NCBI GenBank assembly: GCA_009711805.1
Contig: VEMX01000082.1
Span: 1 to 58,417 of the forward strand
Length of the DNA: 58,417 bases
Source: Balneolaceae bacterium
GTDB lineage: Bacteria; Bacteroidota; Rhodothermia; Balneolales; Balneolaceae
Direction: 5' to 3'
In this document: positions 10,015 to 18,290 of the stretch, one piece after another
Layout of the letters: every line of letters begins with the position of its first letter
Position numbering within the stretch: the stretch's first letter is position 1
The notes under the pieces: generated by a model
The model's input: the letters and a program-made list of their open reading frames with translations, nothing else
The model's database searches: none
Told to the model about the DNA's origin: nothing
Translations under genes and position numbers: made by a program

Positions 10015-11829
10015 ATGAACAACTTAAAAACAACAATTTTCAAAACCCTGATGGCTATTATGGGACTGCTGCTAATAGGCGGTACCAATGCGATAGCTCA
10101 ACAGGTAGAATTGGATTTTGGAGGAAATATATCGGGCCGACCAGGAGATAGTTTTACCATTGAGGTAACAACTTCTGACCTGACCGACCTGAGTGTAAAA
10201 AACTTCGACTTTGAATTCTCTTTCGATGCAAGTTTAGTTAATGTAACTGCTGATGGTATAGAAGCGGGTGGCCTCGTTTCTGATATTACCAAAAATGTAA
10301 CCAATGATGATCGTATTCTTGTTCAATATGCAAGCTCTGATGACATTGTCGGGGAGGGTGTTTTATTCACCATATCTGGTACTTTTAATGGTACAGGAAC
10401 AAACAATTCCGGAATATCTGTAACTGATTATTTAATCGGTGACGGATCTCTGACTGTAACTCCTTCGCTACCTCATGATATCACTGTTCAGGTTTCTGAA
10501 ACAGTGGTCACACTGCCTATTTTCGATGCTGAACTGGGCTCTTCCTTTAGCCAGGCAATTGCTACTGACGATTTAAGCGCACTCGATATTCAGTCTTATG
10601 ATATTGAGTTTACTTACAATCCTGATGTGGTTTCATTTACTGGTATTAGTACATCTGGTACTGCTTCTGATGGAGCAAGTGCTCAGTTTAATACTCCACA
10701 AGATGGGCAAGCTGTATTATCAGTGGCTTTTTCTGAGCCAATTGCTTCTTCTTCAGGAGACTTAATTAACCTGGAAGGAACAGTGGAAAGTACTTCAACA
10801 ACCTCAAGTGAATTGAATTTCACAAAGGTTGAGTTTTTTAACTCTAACGGACAATCTGTTGCAATAGCCGGTGTATCTGGTGAAGTTTCAGTAATTGATC
10901 CAGTACCAGTTGAAGCAACTATTGCAGAAGCACGAGGCATGGATGAAGGTAGTCTTGTTGAGGTTACAGGTATTGTAACAACACCAGACTATGGATTTGG
11001 AGTGAATAACTTCTATATCCAAGATGCTACCGGCGGTATCCAAACTGTTGGTTTTAATTTTGGAACAAATAGTGATGGAAATTCTCCATTTGCAAGCGGA
11101 CAAGAGCTAACTCTTATTGGTGAAGTAGGATCATACAACTCTCAACTTCAAATTGAGATTGACTCCTATACTGAACTTTCTACAGATAATACTCTTCCTG
11201 ATCCCGTTAAGATTACAGACCCTGCTAGCGAATGGGCTGTAAATTCTGAGTTTCAGGGACAAAGAGTAACTCTCGAAAACGTTGTGCTGGAAGATGAATC
11301 AGAATGGCCAACCGAAAGCATAAGCAGCGGAAGCGGTGTAAATGTTAATGTATTAGGTAACAGCCCCAAATTGGAAGGAGTTACCTATGTACTCAGAATT
11401 GATAGAGGCGAATCATATTTTGATGGTACAACTGCTCCGGCAGACTCATTCTCTATTACAGGTGTAATGGGTAGGTTTGATGCTACAACTCAGCTATATC
11501 CTTTCTATGAGATTGAGATGGGTGAAGCAACTCATATTGATGAGCCAAATCAGCCTGGAGTACCTGAAGGGTTTGCTTTGAATCAGAATTATCCAAACCC
11601 ATTCAACCCTACAACTAATATTACATACTCTGTTGCTGAAGCAAGTGATGTAACACTGAAAGTTTATAATTCTCTCGGTCAGTACATTGCTACTTTAGTT
11701 AATTCAAAGCAGAGTGCCGGAGACTACACAGTTAGATTTGATGCTTCTAATCTCTCAAACGGTATGTATATCGTTAGAATTAAAGCAGGTAGCTTTGTGG
11801 ATTCCAAGAAGATGTTATTGTTGAAGTAA
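10015..11829 (+). CDS. Secreted T9SS-sorted protein with two cohesin-like domains and an OB-like domain
   Basis: 604 residues, with AAGGGA 7-8 bases before the ATG. A signal peptide ends near NAIAQQ (about residue 29). Two cohesin-like beta-sandwiches follow (about 30-155 and 160-295), each with the pattern 'DF.FSFDASLVNVTADG' / 'DIEFTYNPDVVSFTGI' and a later GDLINLEGT/GVLFTISGT strand. Next comes an OB-fold-like segment (about 300-400: ATIAEARGMDEGSLVEVTGI, then FYIQDATGGIQ), as found with secreted nucleases and surface proteins of Bacteroidetes. A T9SS type A sorting domain begins near residue 520 ([11 protein letters not shown]) and ends KKMLLLK. No catalytic motif seen. It follows the dockerin/cohesin protein by 82 bp, so the two may bind each other on the surface (inference). 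Confidence 0.85.
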   Translation: MNNLKTTIFKTLMAIMGLLLIGGTNAIAQQVELDFGGNISGRPGDSFTIEVTTSDLTDLSVKNFDFEFSFDASLVNVTADGIEAGGLVSDITKNVTNDDRILVQYASSDDIVGEGVLFTISGTFNGTGTNNSGISVTDYLIGDGSLTVTPSLPHDITVQVSETVVTLPIFDAELGSSFSQAIATDDLSALDIQSYDIEFTYNPDVVSFTGISTSGTASDGASAQFNTPQDGQAVLSVAFSEPIASSSGDLINLEGTVESTSTTSSELNFTKVEFFNSNGQSVAIAGVSGEVSVIDPVPVEATIAEARGMDEGSLVEVTGIVTTPDYGFGVNNFYIQDATGGIQTVGFNFGTNSDGNSPFASGQELTLIGEVGSYNSQLQIEIDSYTELSTDNTLPDPVKITDPASEWAVNSEFQGQRVTLENVVLEDESEWPTESISSGSGVNVNVLGNSPKLEGVTYVLRIDRGESYFDGTTAPADSFSITGVMGRFDATTQLYPFYEIEMGEATHIDEPNQPGVPEGFALNQNYPNPFNPTTNITYSVAEASDVTLKVYNSLGQYIATLVNSKQSAGDYTVRFDASNLSNGMYIVRIKAGSFVDSKKMLLLK

Positions 11830-11856
11830 CCAAAACAGTACATTCCATATCTGTTT

Positions 11857-11886
11857 TAAAAAGGCACCTTCGGGTGCCTTTTTTTA
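11857..11886 (+). terminator. Rho-independent terminator
   Basis: AAAAGGCACC-TTCG-GGTGCCTTTTTTT: a perfect GC-rich stem with a TTCG tetraloop, preceded by an A-run and followed by a T-run, 28 bases after the stop of the second T9SS gene. Confidence 0.95.
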
Positions 11887-11947
11887 TTTCTTATGTTTTC
11901 ATATATCATCAAAATAATATGTTCAACAAAGATAAAATCCTTACGTT

Positions 11948-13522
11948 TTGAGAGTAGCTCCTAACTTTGCCCCGGTTTTTCCTGTTAAAAGAATAGCAGC
12001 TATCGATCTCGGTACTAACTCATTTCATGCTATTATTGTTGAGGTGTATTCTGACGGAAGTTTTCGGCGCATGGATAAACTCAAGGAAATGGTTTTACTT
12101 GGAAAAGGAGGGGGAGAAAATGTTATATCAAATGCGGCTATAAAACGAGGTATTAAAGCACTAAAGAATATTAAAACACTATGCGATAGTTATGACTGTG
12201 AGCAGATTTTAGCTTATGGTACCAGCGCAATCCGTGAATCTGAAAACGGGGGGCTGTTTATACAAAAAAGTATTGATGAAGTAGGCGTAAAAATAAATGC
12301 TATTTCAGGAAAAATTGAAGCGGAATTAATAGGCTATTCGGTACAGCATGGAGTAAATATAGGCAACGATTCCGTACTTATGGTCGATATAGGCGGTGGC
12401 AGTGTAGAGTTCATTATTGGCAATGATGAAGAGTTCTTTCACACTGAAAGCAAAAAATTAGGAGTGTCAAGAATAACTCAAATGTTTGAACCTGACGACC
12501 CTATTTCATCCGAGGGTATAGATGCAGTTGAGCGTCATTATGAAAAAGAACTGGAATCATTATCAGAGCATATGAAACAATACCGGCCCAGGACTATTGT
12601 AGGCTCATCGGGAACAATGGAAAATATTGCACTAATGATTGCTTCTAAGAAAGATACAGCGGTGGATATAACACTGAACGAGTATGAATACTCGGCAGAA
12701 GACTTACAGGAATTTTATGCCTGGTTTATCACTTTAGACAGAACAAAAAGAAAAAAAATAGAGGGATTGGATGATAAGAGAGTAGATATGATTAATACCG
12801 GTATAATTCTGCTTAAGAAGTTAATTGACAAGTATGAGATTGAAAAAGTTCGAATTTCTACTCAAGCTCTTAGGGAGGGTATCATTATACGGCATCTTAG
12901 AAAGGAAATGATTGGGCTTTCCTGGGCTGGTAAGTTTAATGATCCAAGAAGAAGAAGTATTTTTGAGCTATTAAGAAAATGCCAGTGGCACGAAGAACAT
13001 TCCCGGCATGTAACCCGGATGGCGCTCAAATTATTTGATGCATTGAAGGAGGAATTGAATTTAAGTGATAATGACCGGGAATTACTTGAGTATGCCGGTT
13101 ACCTTCACGACATAGGGTACTATATTTCACATTCAAAACATCATAAGCATGCATTGTATATCATCAGGAATTCAAAGCTTAAGGGCTTTAAAGAAGATGA
13201 AATTGAAATTATGGCAAATGTGGCAAGATATCACCGGAGATCTACTCCAAAGAAAAGACATAAGCAATATTGGAAAATGCCCCGGGCTATCAGAACAAGG
13301 ATTAGAAAATTGTCAGGAATACTCAGGGTGGCAGATGGCCTGGATCGCAGCCATTACCAGAATGTGAAGGAACTGCAGGTACATTCAAACACAGATGAAG
13401 TTCTCCTTGAGATAACAACCGAAGATGAACCTTACCTGGAAATTTGGGGAGCTATGCGCAAAAGCAAATTATTAAAAACAGTGGTGGGAAAGAATGTCAG
13501 GATTGAAAGGAAAAATGTTTAA
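11948..13522 (+). CDS. ppx: Ppx/GppA phosphatase with C-terminal HD domain
   Basis: 524 residues. The ASKHA-fold phosphate-binding motif RIAAIDLGTNSFH is at about residues 17-30, so translation must begin upstream of it. The only start there before an in-frame stop (11933) is TTG at 11948, with no clear Shine-Dalgarno site. A second ATPase-like motif, MVDIGGGSVEF, lies near residue 145, and SSGT in VGSSGTMENIA near 220. The C-terminal third carries an HD phosphohydrolase signature (EYAGYLHDIGYYISHSKHHKHA). By family knowledge it hydrolyses inorganic polyphosphate and/or pppGpp in the cytoplasm, linking phosphate storage and the stringent response. It is preceded by a strong terminator and converges on the M28 peptidase gene. 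Choosing between Ppx and GppA is not possible from sequence alone. Confidence 0.88.
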   Translation: MRVAPNFAPVFPVKRIAAIDLGTNSFHAIIVEVYSDGSFRRMDKLKEMVLLGKGGGENVISNAAIKRGIKALKNIKTLCDSYDCEQILAYGTSAIRESENGGLFIQKSIDEVGVKINAISGKIEAELIGYSVQHGVNIGNDSVLMVDIGGGSVEFIIGNDEEFFHTESKKLGVSRITQMFEPDDPISSEGIDAVERHYEKELESLSEHMKQYRPRTIVGSSGTMENIALMIASKKDTAVDITLNEYEYSAEDLQEFYAWFITLDRTKRKKIEGLDDKRVDMINTGIILLKKLIDKYEIEKVRISTQALREGIIIRHLRKEMIGLSWAGKFNDPRRRSIFELLRKCQWHEEHSRHVTRMALKLFDALKEELNLSDNDRELLEYAGYLHDIGYYISHSKHHKHALYIIRNSKLKGFKEDEIEIMANVARYHRRSTPKKRHKQYWKMPRAIRTRIRKLSGILRVADGLDRSHYQNVKELQVHSNTDEVLLEITTEDEPYLEIWGAMRKSKLLKTVVGKNVRIERKNV

Positions 13523-13585
13523 TCAAGAATGTAAGAATTAGAAATAGCTTGAGAACTATTCCTAATTCCTAATTCCACCATTAAT

Positions 13586-14959
13586 CTATTCCCCAAAGGA
13601 ACCGGCCGGTCCGGGAAATACGACAGGGCTTTCAAATCCATCCTTAGAGACGCTGGCAACCCCAAAGAAGTAGTTGTCTATAACAATGTTCTCCAGTGTG
13701 TGCTCAGTTTGATCTGCGGGTACAAAAACACTCTTTTCCCAGGTAGGCGAAGTGGTTAATCTCCAATACACTTTATAGCCTGCCAATTGTGGGTTTTGAG
13801 CTTCATCAAGAGGCTTCCAGCTTAAAGTAGTGCTCGGTTGAACCGCACCGGAAATTTCTACACCAACAGGAGGATTGGGGGCCCACGACATAGAGGCCAT
13901 TACTACCGCATTTAAGCCGGTAAGTTTGGCGGCGAATTCAAAATCAACCCCTTCCAGAACGTCACCATACTTTATGCCGTTTTCGGTACGCAAATCCTGA
14001 TGCTGCCGGTGATAATGTTCATTGGTTTCCATAATACGAACCCCTGGGAAACCAGCTTCATTAAAAGGCCGGTGATGCCCACCTCGTCCAAATCTATCGA
14101 GACGGTAAATCATCATCATATCCAGGTTGCGAATGTAAAGGTCAGCCATTTTATTCACATAGCGAGCCAGGTTACGAGAAGGGGAATCTACTTCACCTCC
14201 TGTAAATCGGCGAATACGTGCTTCCCTTTCAGTTTCAACGTAGCGAGTACCCTCCGAAAAAACCCGGGCGGTAGTATTGTCGGTAATTCTGTTAATACCT
14301 GTAATATTGCCAATCATGTCATTATTAAGAACACCCTTAATTCTCCAACCTTGCTCTTTAGCATAATCTGCTAATATTTTGCCACCGAACAATCCCTGTT
14401 CTTCTCCGGAGAGGGCAGCATAAATGATGGATCCGTTAAAATCATAGTTGCTAAGCACTCGCGCCGATTCAAGTACACCGGCTACACCGGAAGCGTTATC
14501 GTTGGCTCCGGGAGAATCTGAAGTACCATCCAGGGGGTCGGAAACCCGCGAATCAATATCACCACTCATCATGACAAAACGGTTAGGGTCTGTGGTACCG
14601 CGTTGAATTGCAATCACATTCACTACATTAACAGGATCTGGAATTCGTCGTTCTCCCTCTACCACATCACCGACATAAAAAACTTCCAGGCAACCTCCGC
14701 ATTCTTCAGAAATACGTTCAAACTCAGCTTTTATCCAACGTCTGGCAGCACCTATACCCCTGCTGTCGGATGTAGTATCAGATAATGTATGTCGGGTTCC
14801 GAAGCTAACCAGCTTGCGTATGTCTTTTTCAACACGCTCGGCCGAAGGGGCTTCCCCGATATCCCTTAATGTCTCTGTTTGCGAGGTTTGGGCAGTAGAA
14901 ATAATAGTAAATGTGAAAACAAGAGCAGCAGTTAAAGCTGTGGGTAATAATTTTTTCAT
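13586..14959 (-). CDS. Secreted M28-family metallopeptidase with fibronectin III-like domain
   Basis: 457 residues with a Sec signal peptide (MKKLLPTALTAALVFTFTIISTAQ). The M28 core spans about 40-350: GANDNASGVAGVLESAR (residues 151-167, Zn-bridging Asp154), SGEEQGLFG with the catalytic Glu pair 186-187, NNDMIGN, and a C-terminal EHYHRQH segment supplying the last His. The usual first zinc ligand in the (A)HxDS motif is replaced: MSGDIDSR has Asp134 where most members have His. A fibronectin III-like module closes the protein (about 365-450). Probably a periplasmic or secreted aminopeptidase; no T9SS domain is visible. The upstream small membrane protein gene ends 4 bases before this start, so they form an operon. 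Weak inverted repeats (about 13533-13569) lie between this gene and the converging Ppx/GppA gene. Confidence 0.87.
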   Translation of the reverse strand: MKKLLPTALTAALVFTFTIISTAQTSQTETLRDIGEAPSAERVEKDIRKLVSFGTRHTLSDTTSDSRGIGAARRWIKAEFERISEECGGCLEVFYVGDVVEGERRIPDPVNVVNVIAIQRGTTDPNRFVMMSGDIDSRVSDPLDGTSDSPGANDNASGVAGVLESARVLSNYDFNGSIIYAALSGEEQGLFGGKILADYAKEQGWRIKGVLNNDMIGNITGINRITDNTTARVFSEGTRYVETEREARIRRFTGGEVDSPSRNLARYVNKMADLYIRNLDMMMIYRLDRFGRGGHHRPFNEAGFPGVRIMETNEHYHRQHQDLRTENGIKYGDVLEGVDFEFAAKLTGLNAVVMASMSWAPNPPVGVEISGAVQPSTTLSWKPLDEAQNPQLAGYKVYWRLTTSPTWEKSVFVPADQTEHTLENIVIDNYFFGVASVSKDGFESPVVFPGPAGSFGE

Positions 14960-14963
14960 GGTT

Positions 14964-15431
14964 CTAATTTTTATTAAGGTTGTCGTGAGGGCGTTTTAAA
15001 TCGTCAGACAGTTTGTTGTTCTGGTTAAGATGTTCTTCCAGTTCCTTTCGGAAAGCAATCTGTGCTTTCAAACCGGCCTTGTGACCAAAAAAACCTCCCA
15101 GTGCACAGCCAAAAAGAAGTGTAAATGCGAATAGCCAAAATGAATTGCCCAGGCCGGCATCATAAATGAAAATCCATACGATGGGGGGGAGAGCTGTAAT
15201 ACCGGTAAAAATAAAGGGTACAGGGCTGGGGCCTTGCAACCTGCGCATAAATCGACGGCTCCATATGAAAACGAGGTTCATATATACCAAGCCATAACCC
15301 AGTAAAACAAGAATACCCACAAAAGAAGGATCATTTACTTTTGAGATAAACCTGGAAGTAAACAGAATAATGGCAGACGAAAATAGCATAAGCCCGGAGG
15401 CATAAAAGACGAATCTGGGAAGATTATCCAA
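14964..15431 (-). CDS. Small integral membrane protein, unknown function
   Basis: 155 residues with a TTG start at 15431; an internal ATG at 15389 is the alternative. Four hydrophobic segments are visible (about 8-28, 38-57, 72-92, 98-120), followed by a charged, Asn/Lys-rich cytoplasmic-looking tail. No family recognised. It lies directly upstream of the M28 peptidase gene with 4 bases between them, so they are probably co-transcribed. This says little about function beyond an envelope location. Confidence 0.6.
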   Translation of the reverse strand: MDNLPRFVFYASGLMLFSSAIILFTSRFISKVNDPSFVGILVLLGYGLVYMNLVFIWSRRFMRRLQGPSPVPFIFTGITALPPIVWIFIYDAGLGNSFWLFAFTLLFGCALGGFFGHKAGLKAQIAFRKELEEHLNQNNKLSDDLKRPHDNLNKN

Positions 15432-16420
15432 GGAAACAGTAGTTAGTTGATGTTTCGGTGTCGAAAGATGATAACAGATTGGAAGCAGAAAATGTAATAA
15501 AAAGCGGTTTTATGCTGAAATTTTACGAATGGTTTCAATGCTTTTGAAATGAGCACGGAATAGTTAATCAAAGAATTCCCCGCCGGCTTTGCCTCGGGGT
15601 AGTTCATTCCTGCGCTGCAGATAGAATCATACAATAATTGTGAGATAAAGCCTTTCTTGGTTTGTGCCGATGTACATCAACGCTGATTGCATCAGTTGCC
15701 ATAGACAGGGAGACTGCCACGGGCTGGCTCGCCGTGCTCACCCATCCCTCGCAGATAGGGGCTTTTATATTTTTGACTAGTGCCCATGGTGAGGGGGGAA
15801 AGAAAAATCTCCAGGCTTGATACGATCGGCAAGGGGTTGCAACCCCTTGTCCAGACTACTCCAGGGAGAAGAAGGGGTTGATTTTGAATTATCTGGTCGT
15901 TGTATGAGCAGGTGCATCAACTTCAATATCCATCATTAAAAAACTCACCCACCAGCCCTGCAAACAACCTCTACACCCCTCCGCGAAACGCTGCGTCTTA
16001 CTCTGCGAAACTCCGCGTGAAACCACTCTACCCAAACCAACTACCCGACTTTTTTCAGTTTCCATTTTTTTTGAAACCTTTAAGGTTTGAGTTTTAGTAG
16101 ATAGGGGCAGCACTGCTCAACTTCTCTGAATATTTGTCGGGCTTTGAGGAAACCTTTATTGGTATAGTCAGTAGCTGCCAGTAGTATTTGTGTAGTGCCA
16201 AGTATTACTGAAGCCATTATAAAAGGGGGTTTGTAACACCTTATAGTACTTATTACCTATTTGCCGGATCTGGATTTAAGTACCGCCAAACTTGAGAGTG
16301 TTTATTCAAAATTAGGGTTGTTTATTTTTGACAATTATTTAATAGGTTATTTGGTCCCAATGGAAGCGACGGAAAATACAAAATACGCCGGGTAGACTCC
16401 TTGGGTTTTATCTTTAGTGT
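15432..16420. other. Long intergenic region with a perfect palindrome, no gene called
   Basis: About 990 bases. Short frames exist on both strands (for example 15889-16113) but none has domain-like sequence or a ribosome site. A perfect 18-bp palindrome, AAGGGGTTGCAACCCCTT, lies at 15831-15848. A Pro/Ser-coding-looking segment at 15960-16025 (CTCCGCGAAACGCTGCGT and CTCTGCGAAACTCCGCGTG) holds imperfect direct repeats that resemble dispersed intergenic repeats. AAACCTTTAAGGTTT near 16073-16087 is a second short palindrome. The promoter for the sigma factor gene should lie in 16280-16420. Confidence 0.5.
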
Positions 16421-16984
16421 ATGGACAGCTTTAAAACAAAAAATAAAAAAATCGAAATGCAGCTGGTGGATCAGATCCGCAAGGGAGACCATCAGGCTTT
16501 TGAACAGCTTTTCTTTGATTATTTCTTTAGCCTTTGTTCGTATGCCTTTCAGATCACCCAATCCAATGATCGGGCAAAAGATATCGTTCAGGAAGTTTTT
16601 TATAAAATCTGGAAACATCGTCACAAATGGAACATTCATACTTCGCTGAAAGCGTACTTGTTTCGTGTTGTCCGAAATGAAGCACTTAACCAGATCAACA
16701 AAATAAAACAACAAGAACAGGTTAAAGAGGAAGTATCAGCCGAAGGGCAATTACCTTATCCGCAGGAACGAAGACAGAAAACGGAGAGCGAAAAAAAGAA
16801 GATTCGTGCTATTTGGGAGATTGCACAGCAGATGTCTCAAAGACGGCGATCGGTATTTGTACTTCATCGCAAACATGGTCTTTCCTATAAAGAGATTGCC
16901 AAGGTGTTGGATATAAGCCGGAAGACGGTTGAAAACCACATGGGACTGGCATTGGAAGAAATCCGAAAGAAACTGGATTGCTGA
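16421..16984 (+). CDS. ECF-type RNA polymerase sigma factor, FecI/SigE-like
   Basis: 187 residues. Region 2 is seen at about 25-95: QAFEQLFFDYFFSLCSYA, then DRAKDIVQEVFYKIWKHR, the core-binding and -10 recognition helices. Region 4 is at about 125-180 with the helix-turn-helix GLSYKEIAKVLDISRKTVEN. Size and layout match Bacteroidetes ECF factors paired with FecR-type anti-sigma factors, and a fecR gene follows about 115 bases later. The likely role is to transcribe the downstream SusC/SusD genes after an outer-membrane signal. The ATG at 16421 gives a normal N-terminus. Confidence 0.93.
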   Translation: MDSFKTKNKKIEMQLVDQIRKGDHQAFEQLFFDYFFSLCSYAFQITQSNDRAKDIVQEVFYKIWKHRHKWNIHTSLKAYLFRVVRNEALNQINKIKQQEQVKEEVSAEGQLPYPQERRQKTESEKKKIRAIWEIAQQMSQRRRSVFVLHRKHGLSYKEIAKVLDISRKTVENHMGLALEEIRKKLDC

Positions 16985-17099
16985 GTTACCCAGCCATTCA
17001 ATATGGCTGAGATTTTTTTTAAAAATATTTTTGGGGGTAAGTCTCTTCGCAACTGTCTTATAAGTGAAGATCGATCTCAGACAGATAGAAAATCACTAT

Positions 17100-18158
17100 A
17101 TGAATCCCAAAGAAATTGATTACCAGCTTTTGGCTCGGTATATGGCTGGTCACTGCTCAGCTGATGAACAGAATAAAGTTGAAGAATGGATTAATGCCGA
17201 TCCTGAAAACAAAGAAAAAGAAAAACAGCTAAGACAGATTTGGCAGTTATCGGAACAAAAGGAAGATAGATTACAGGGATTCTTTGATCCCGAAAATGAG
17301 TGGGAGGGTTTACAGCGTCGAATCCAAAAGGAGAAAACTCCAACTCCACCTGTTGAGCGGGATTTGTATGCTGAAAAATACCGTACCTCTTCAATCCATT
17401 CAATGAGCCAACGCATAATACGGGTAGCGGCGATATTTTTGGTTGCTGGACTGATTGGAATATTTTCATTTCATAACCAGTATGAGCCTGAGCAGAAGGA
17501 CGAACAGATTGTATTGAGGGAAGTAAGTACGGAAAATGCCCAACGGGTAAACCTGACCCTCGGAGATGGTACCAAAGTGATGCTAAATGCCGACAGTGAC
17601 ATTAAATTTCCCGAAAAGTTTAATGCCGGTATACGCGAGGTGTACCTTAAAGGAGAGGCTTATTTTAATGTAAAAAGGAACCCGGAAAAACCATTCGTAA
17701 TTCATTCTTTCGGCTCGGTAGTGCGTGTGTTGGGTACCTCTTTTACGGTTCGTTCCTACGAAGAAGAGAATACAGTGAGGGTGGTCGTAGAGGAAGGAAA
17801 AGTGGCTTTTGGTCCTGAACAGTCTGACTTGGAAGAACAGGTATTGCTGACAGCAAATAAAATGGCTCACTTTACCATCGACAGTAAAGATTTGCGTACC
17901 TCAGAGGTTAAAGATATGCAATTATATCTGAGCTGGCGACGGGGCTACTTGAAATTTCGGGAATCACCTATGGAGCAAGTTGCTACCGCCCTGGAACGCC
18001 GTTATGGGGTAGAGGTTATGTTTCGTGATCCCGCTATAAAAAACAAGAAGCTTACTGCTTTTCTAAAGAGCCGTTCTATAAAAAATGTTCTTAATGTTAT
18101 TGCCATGTCATTGGATATCGAATACGAATTAACGGAGCACCGGATCATTTTCGGCTAA
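17100..18158 (+). CDS. FecR-family anti-sigma factor
   Basis: 352 residues from ATG 17100; a GTG at 17064 would add 12 residues and is less likely. The N-terminal anti-sigma segment has DYQLLARYMAGHCSADEQ, as in Bacteroidetes FecR proteins. One transmembrane helix lies near residue 113-132 (VAAIFLVAGLIGIFSF). The periplasmic FecR domain follows (about 150-245) with VNLTLGDGTKVMLNADS and VYLKGEAYFNVKRNPEKPF, then the C-terminal STN-like segment (about 275-350). By family knowledge the protein holds the ECF sigma factor until the STN domain of a TonB-dependent receptor signals ligand binding. It lies between the sigma gene and an STN-bearing SusC gene. Confidence 0.93.
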   Translation: MNPKEIDYQLLARYMAGHCSADEQNKVEEWINADPENKEKEKQLRQIWQLSEQKEDRLQGFFDPENEWEGLQRRIQKEKTPTPPVERDLYAEKYRTSSIHSMSQRIIRVAAIFLVAGLIGIFSFHNQYEPEQKDEQIVLREVSTENAQRVNLTLGDGTKVMLNADSDIKFPEKFNAGIREVYLKGEAYFNVKRNPEKPFVIHSFGSVVRVLGTSFTVRSYEEENTVRVVVEEGKVAFGPEQSDLEEQVLLTANKMAHFTIDSKDLRTSEVKDMQLYLSWRRGYLKFRESPMEQVATALERRYGVEVMFRDPAIKNKKLTAFLKSRSIKNVLNVIAMSLDIEYELTEHRIIFG

Positions 18159-18290
18159 TGAATGATTTTACACCTAATTAATAATTAAACACAAGTGCCC
18201 ATGAAAAACAGATACAGCATAAATAAGAATATATACGCTAATAGAATTTTTTTTCTCATTAAATGGTCAGCTTAAATGGAGGTCAGTAGT

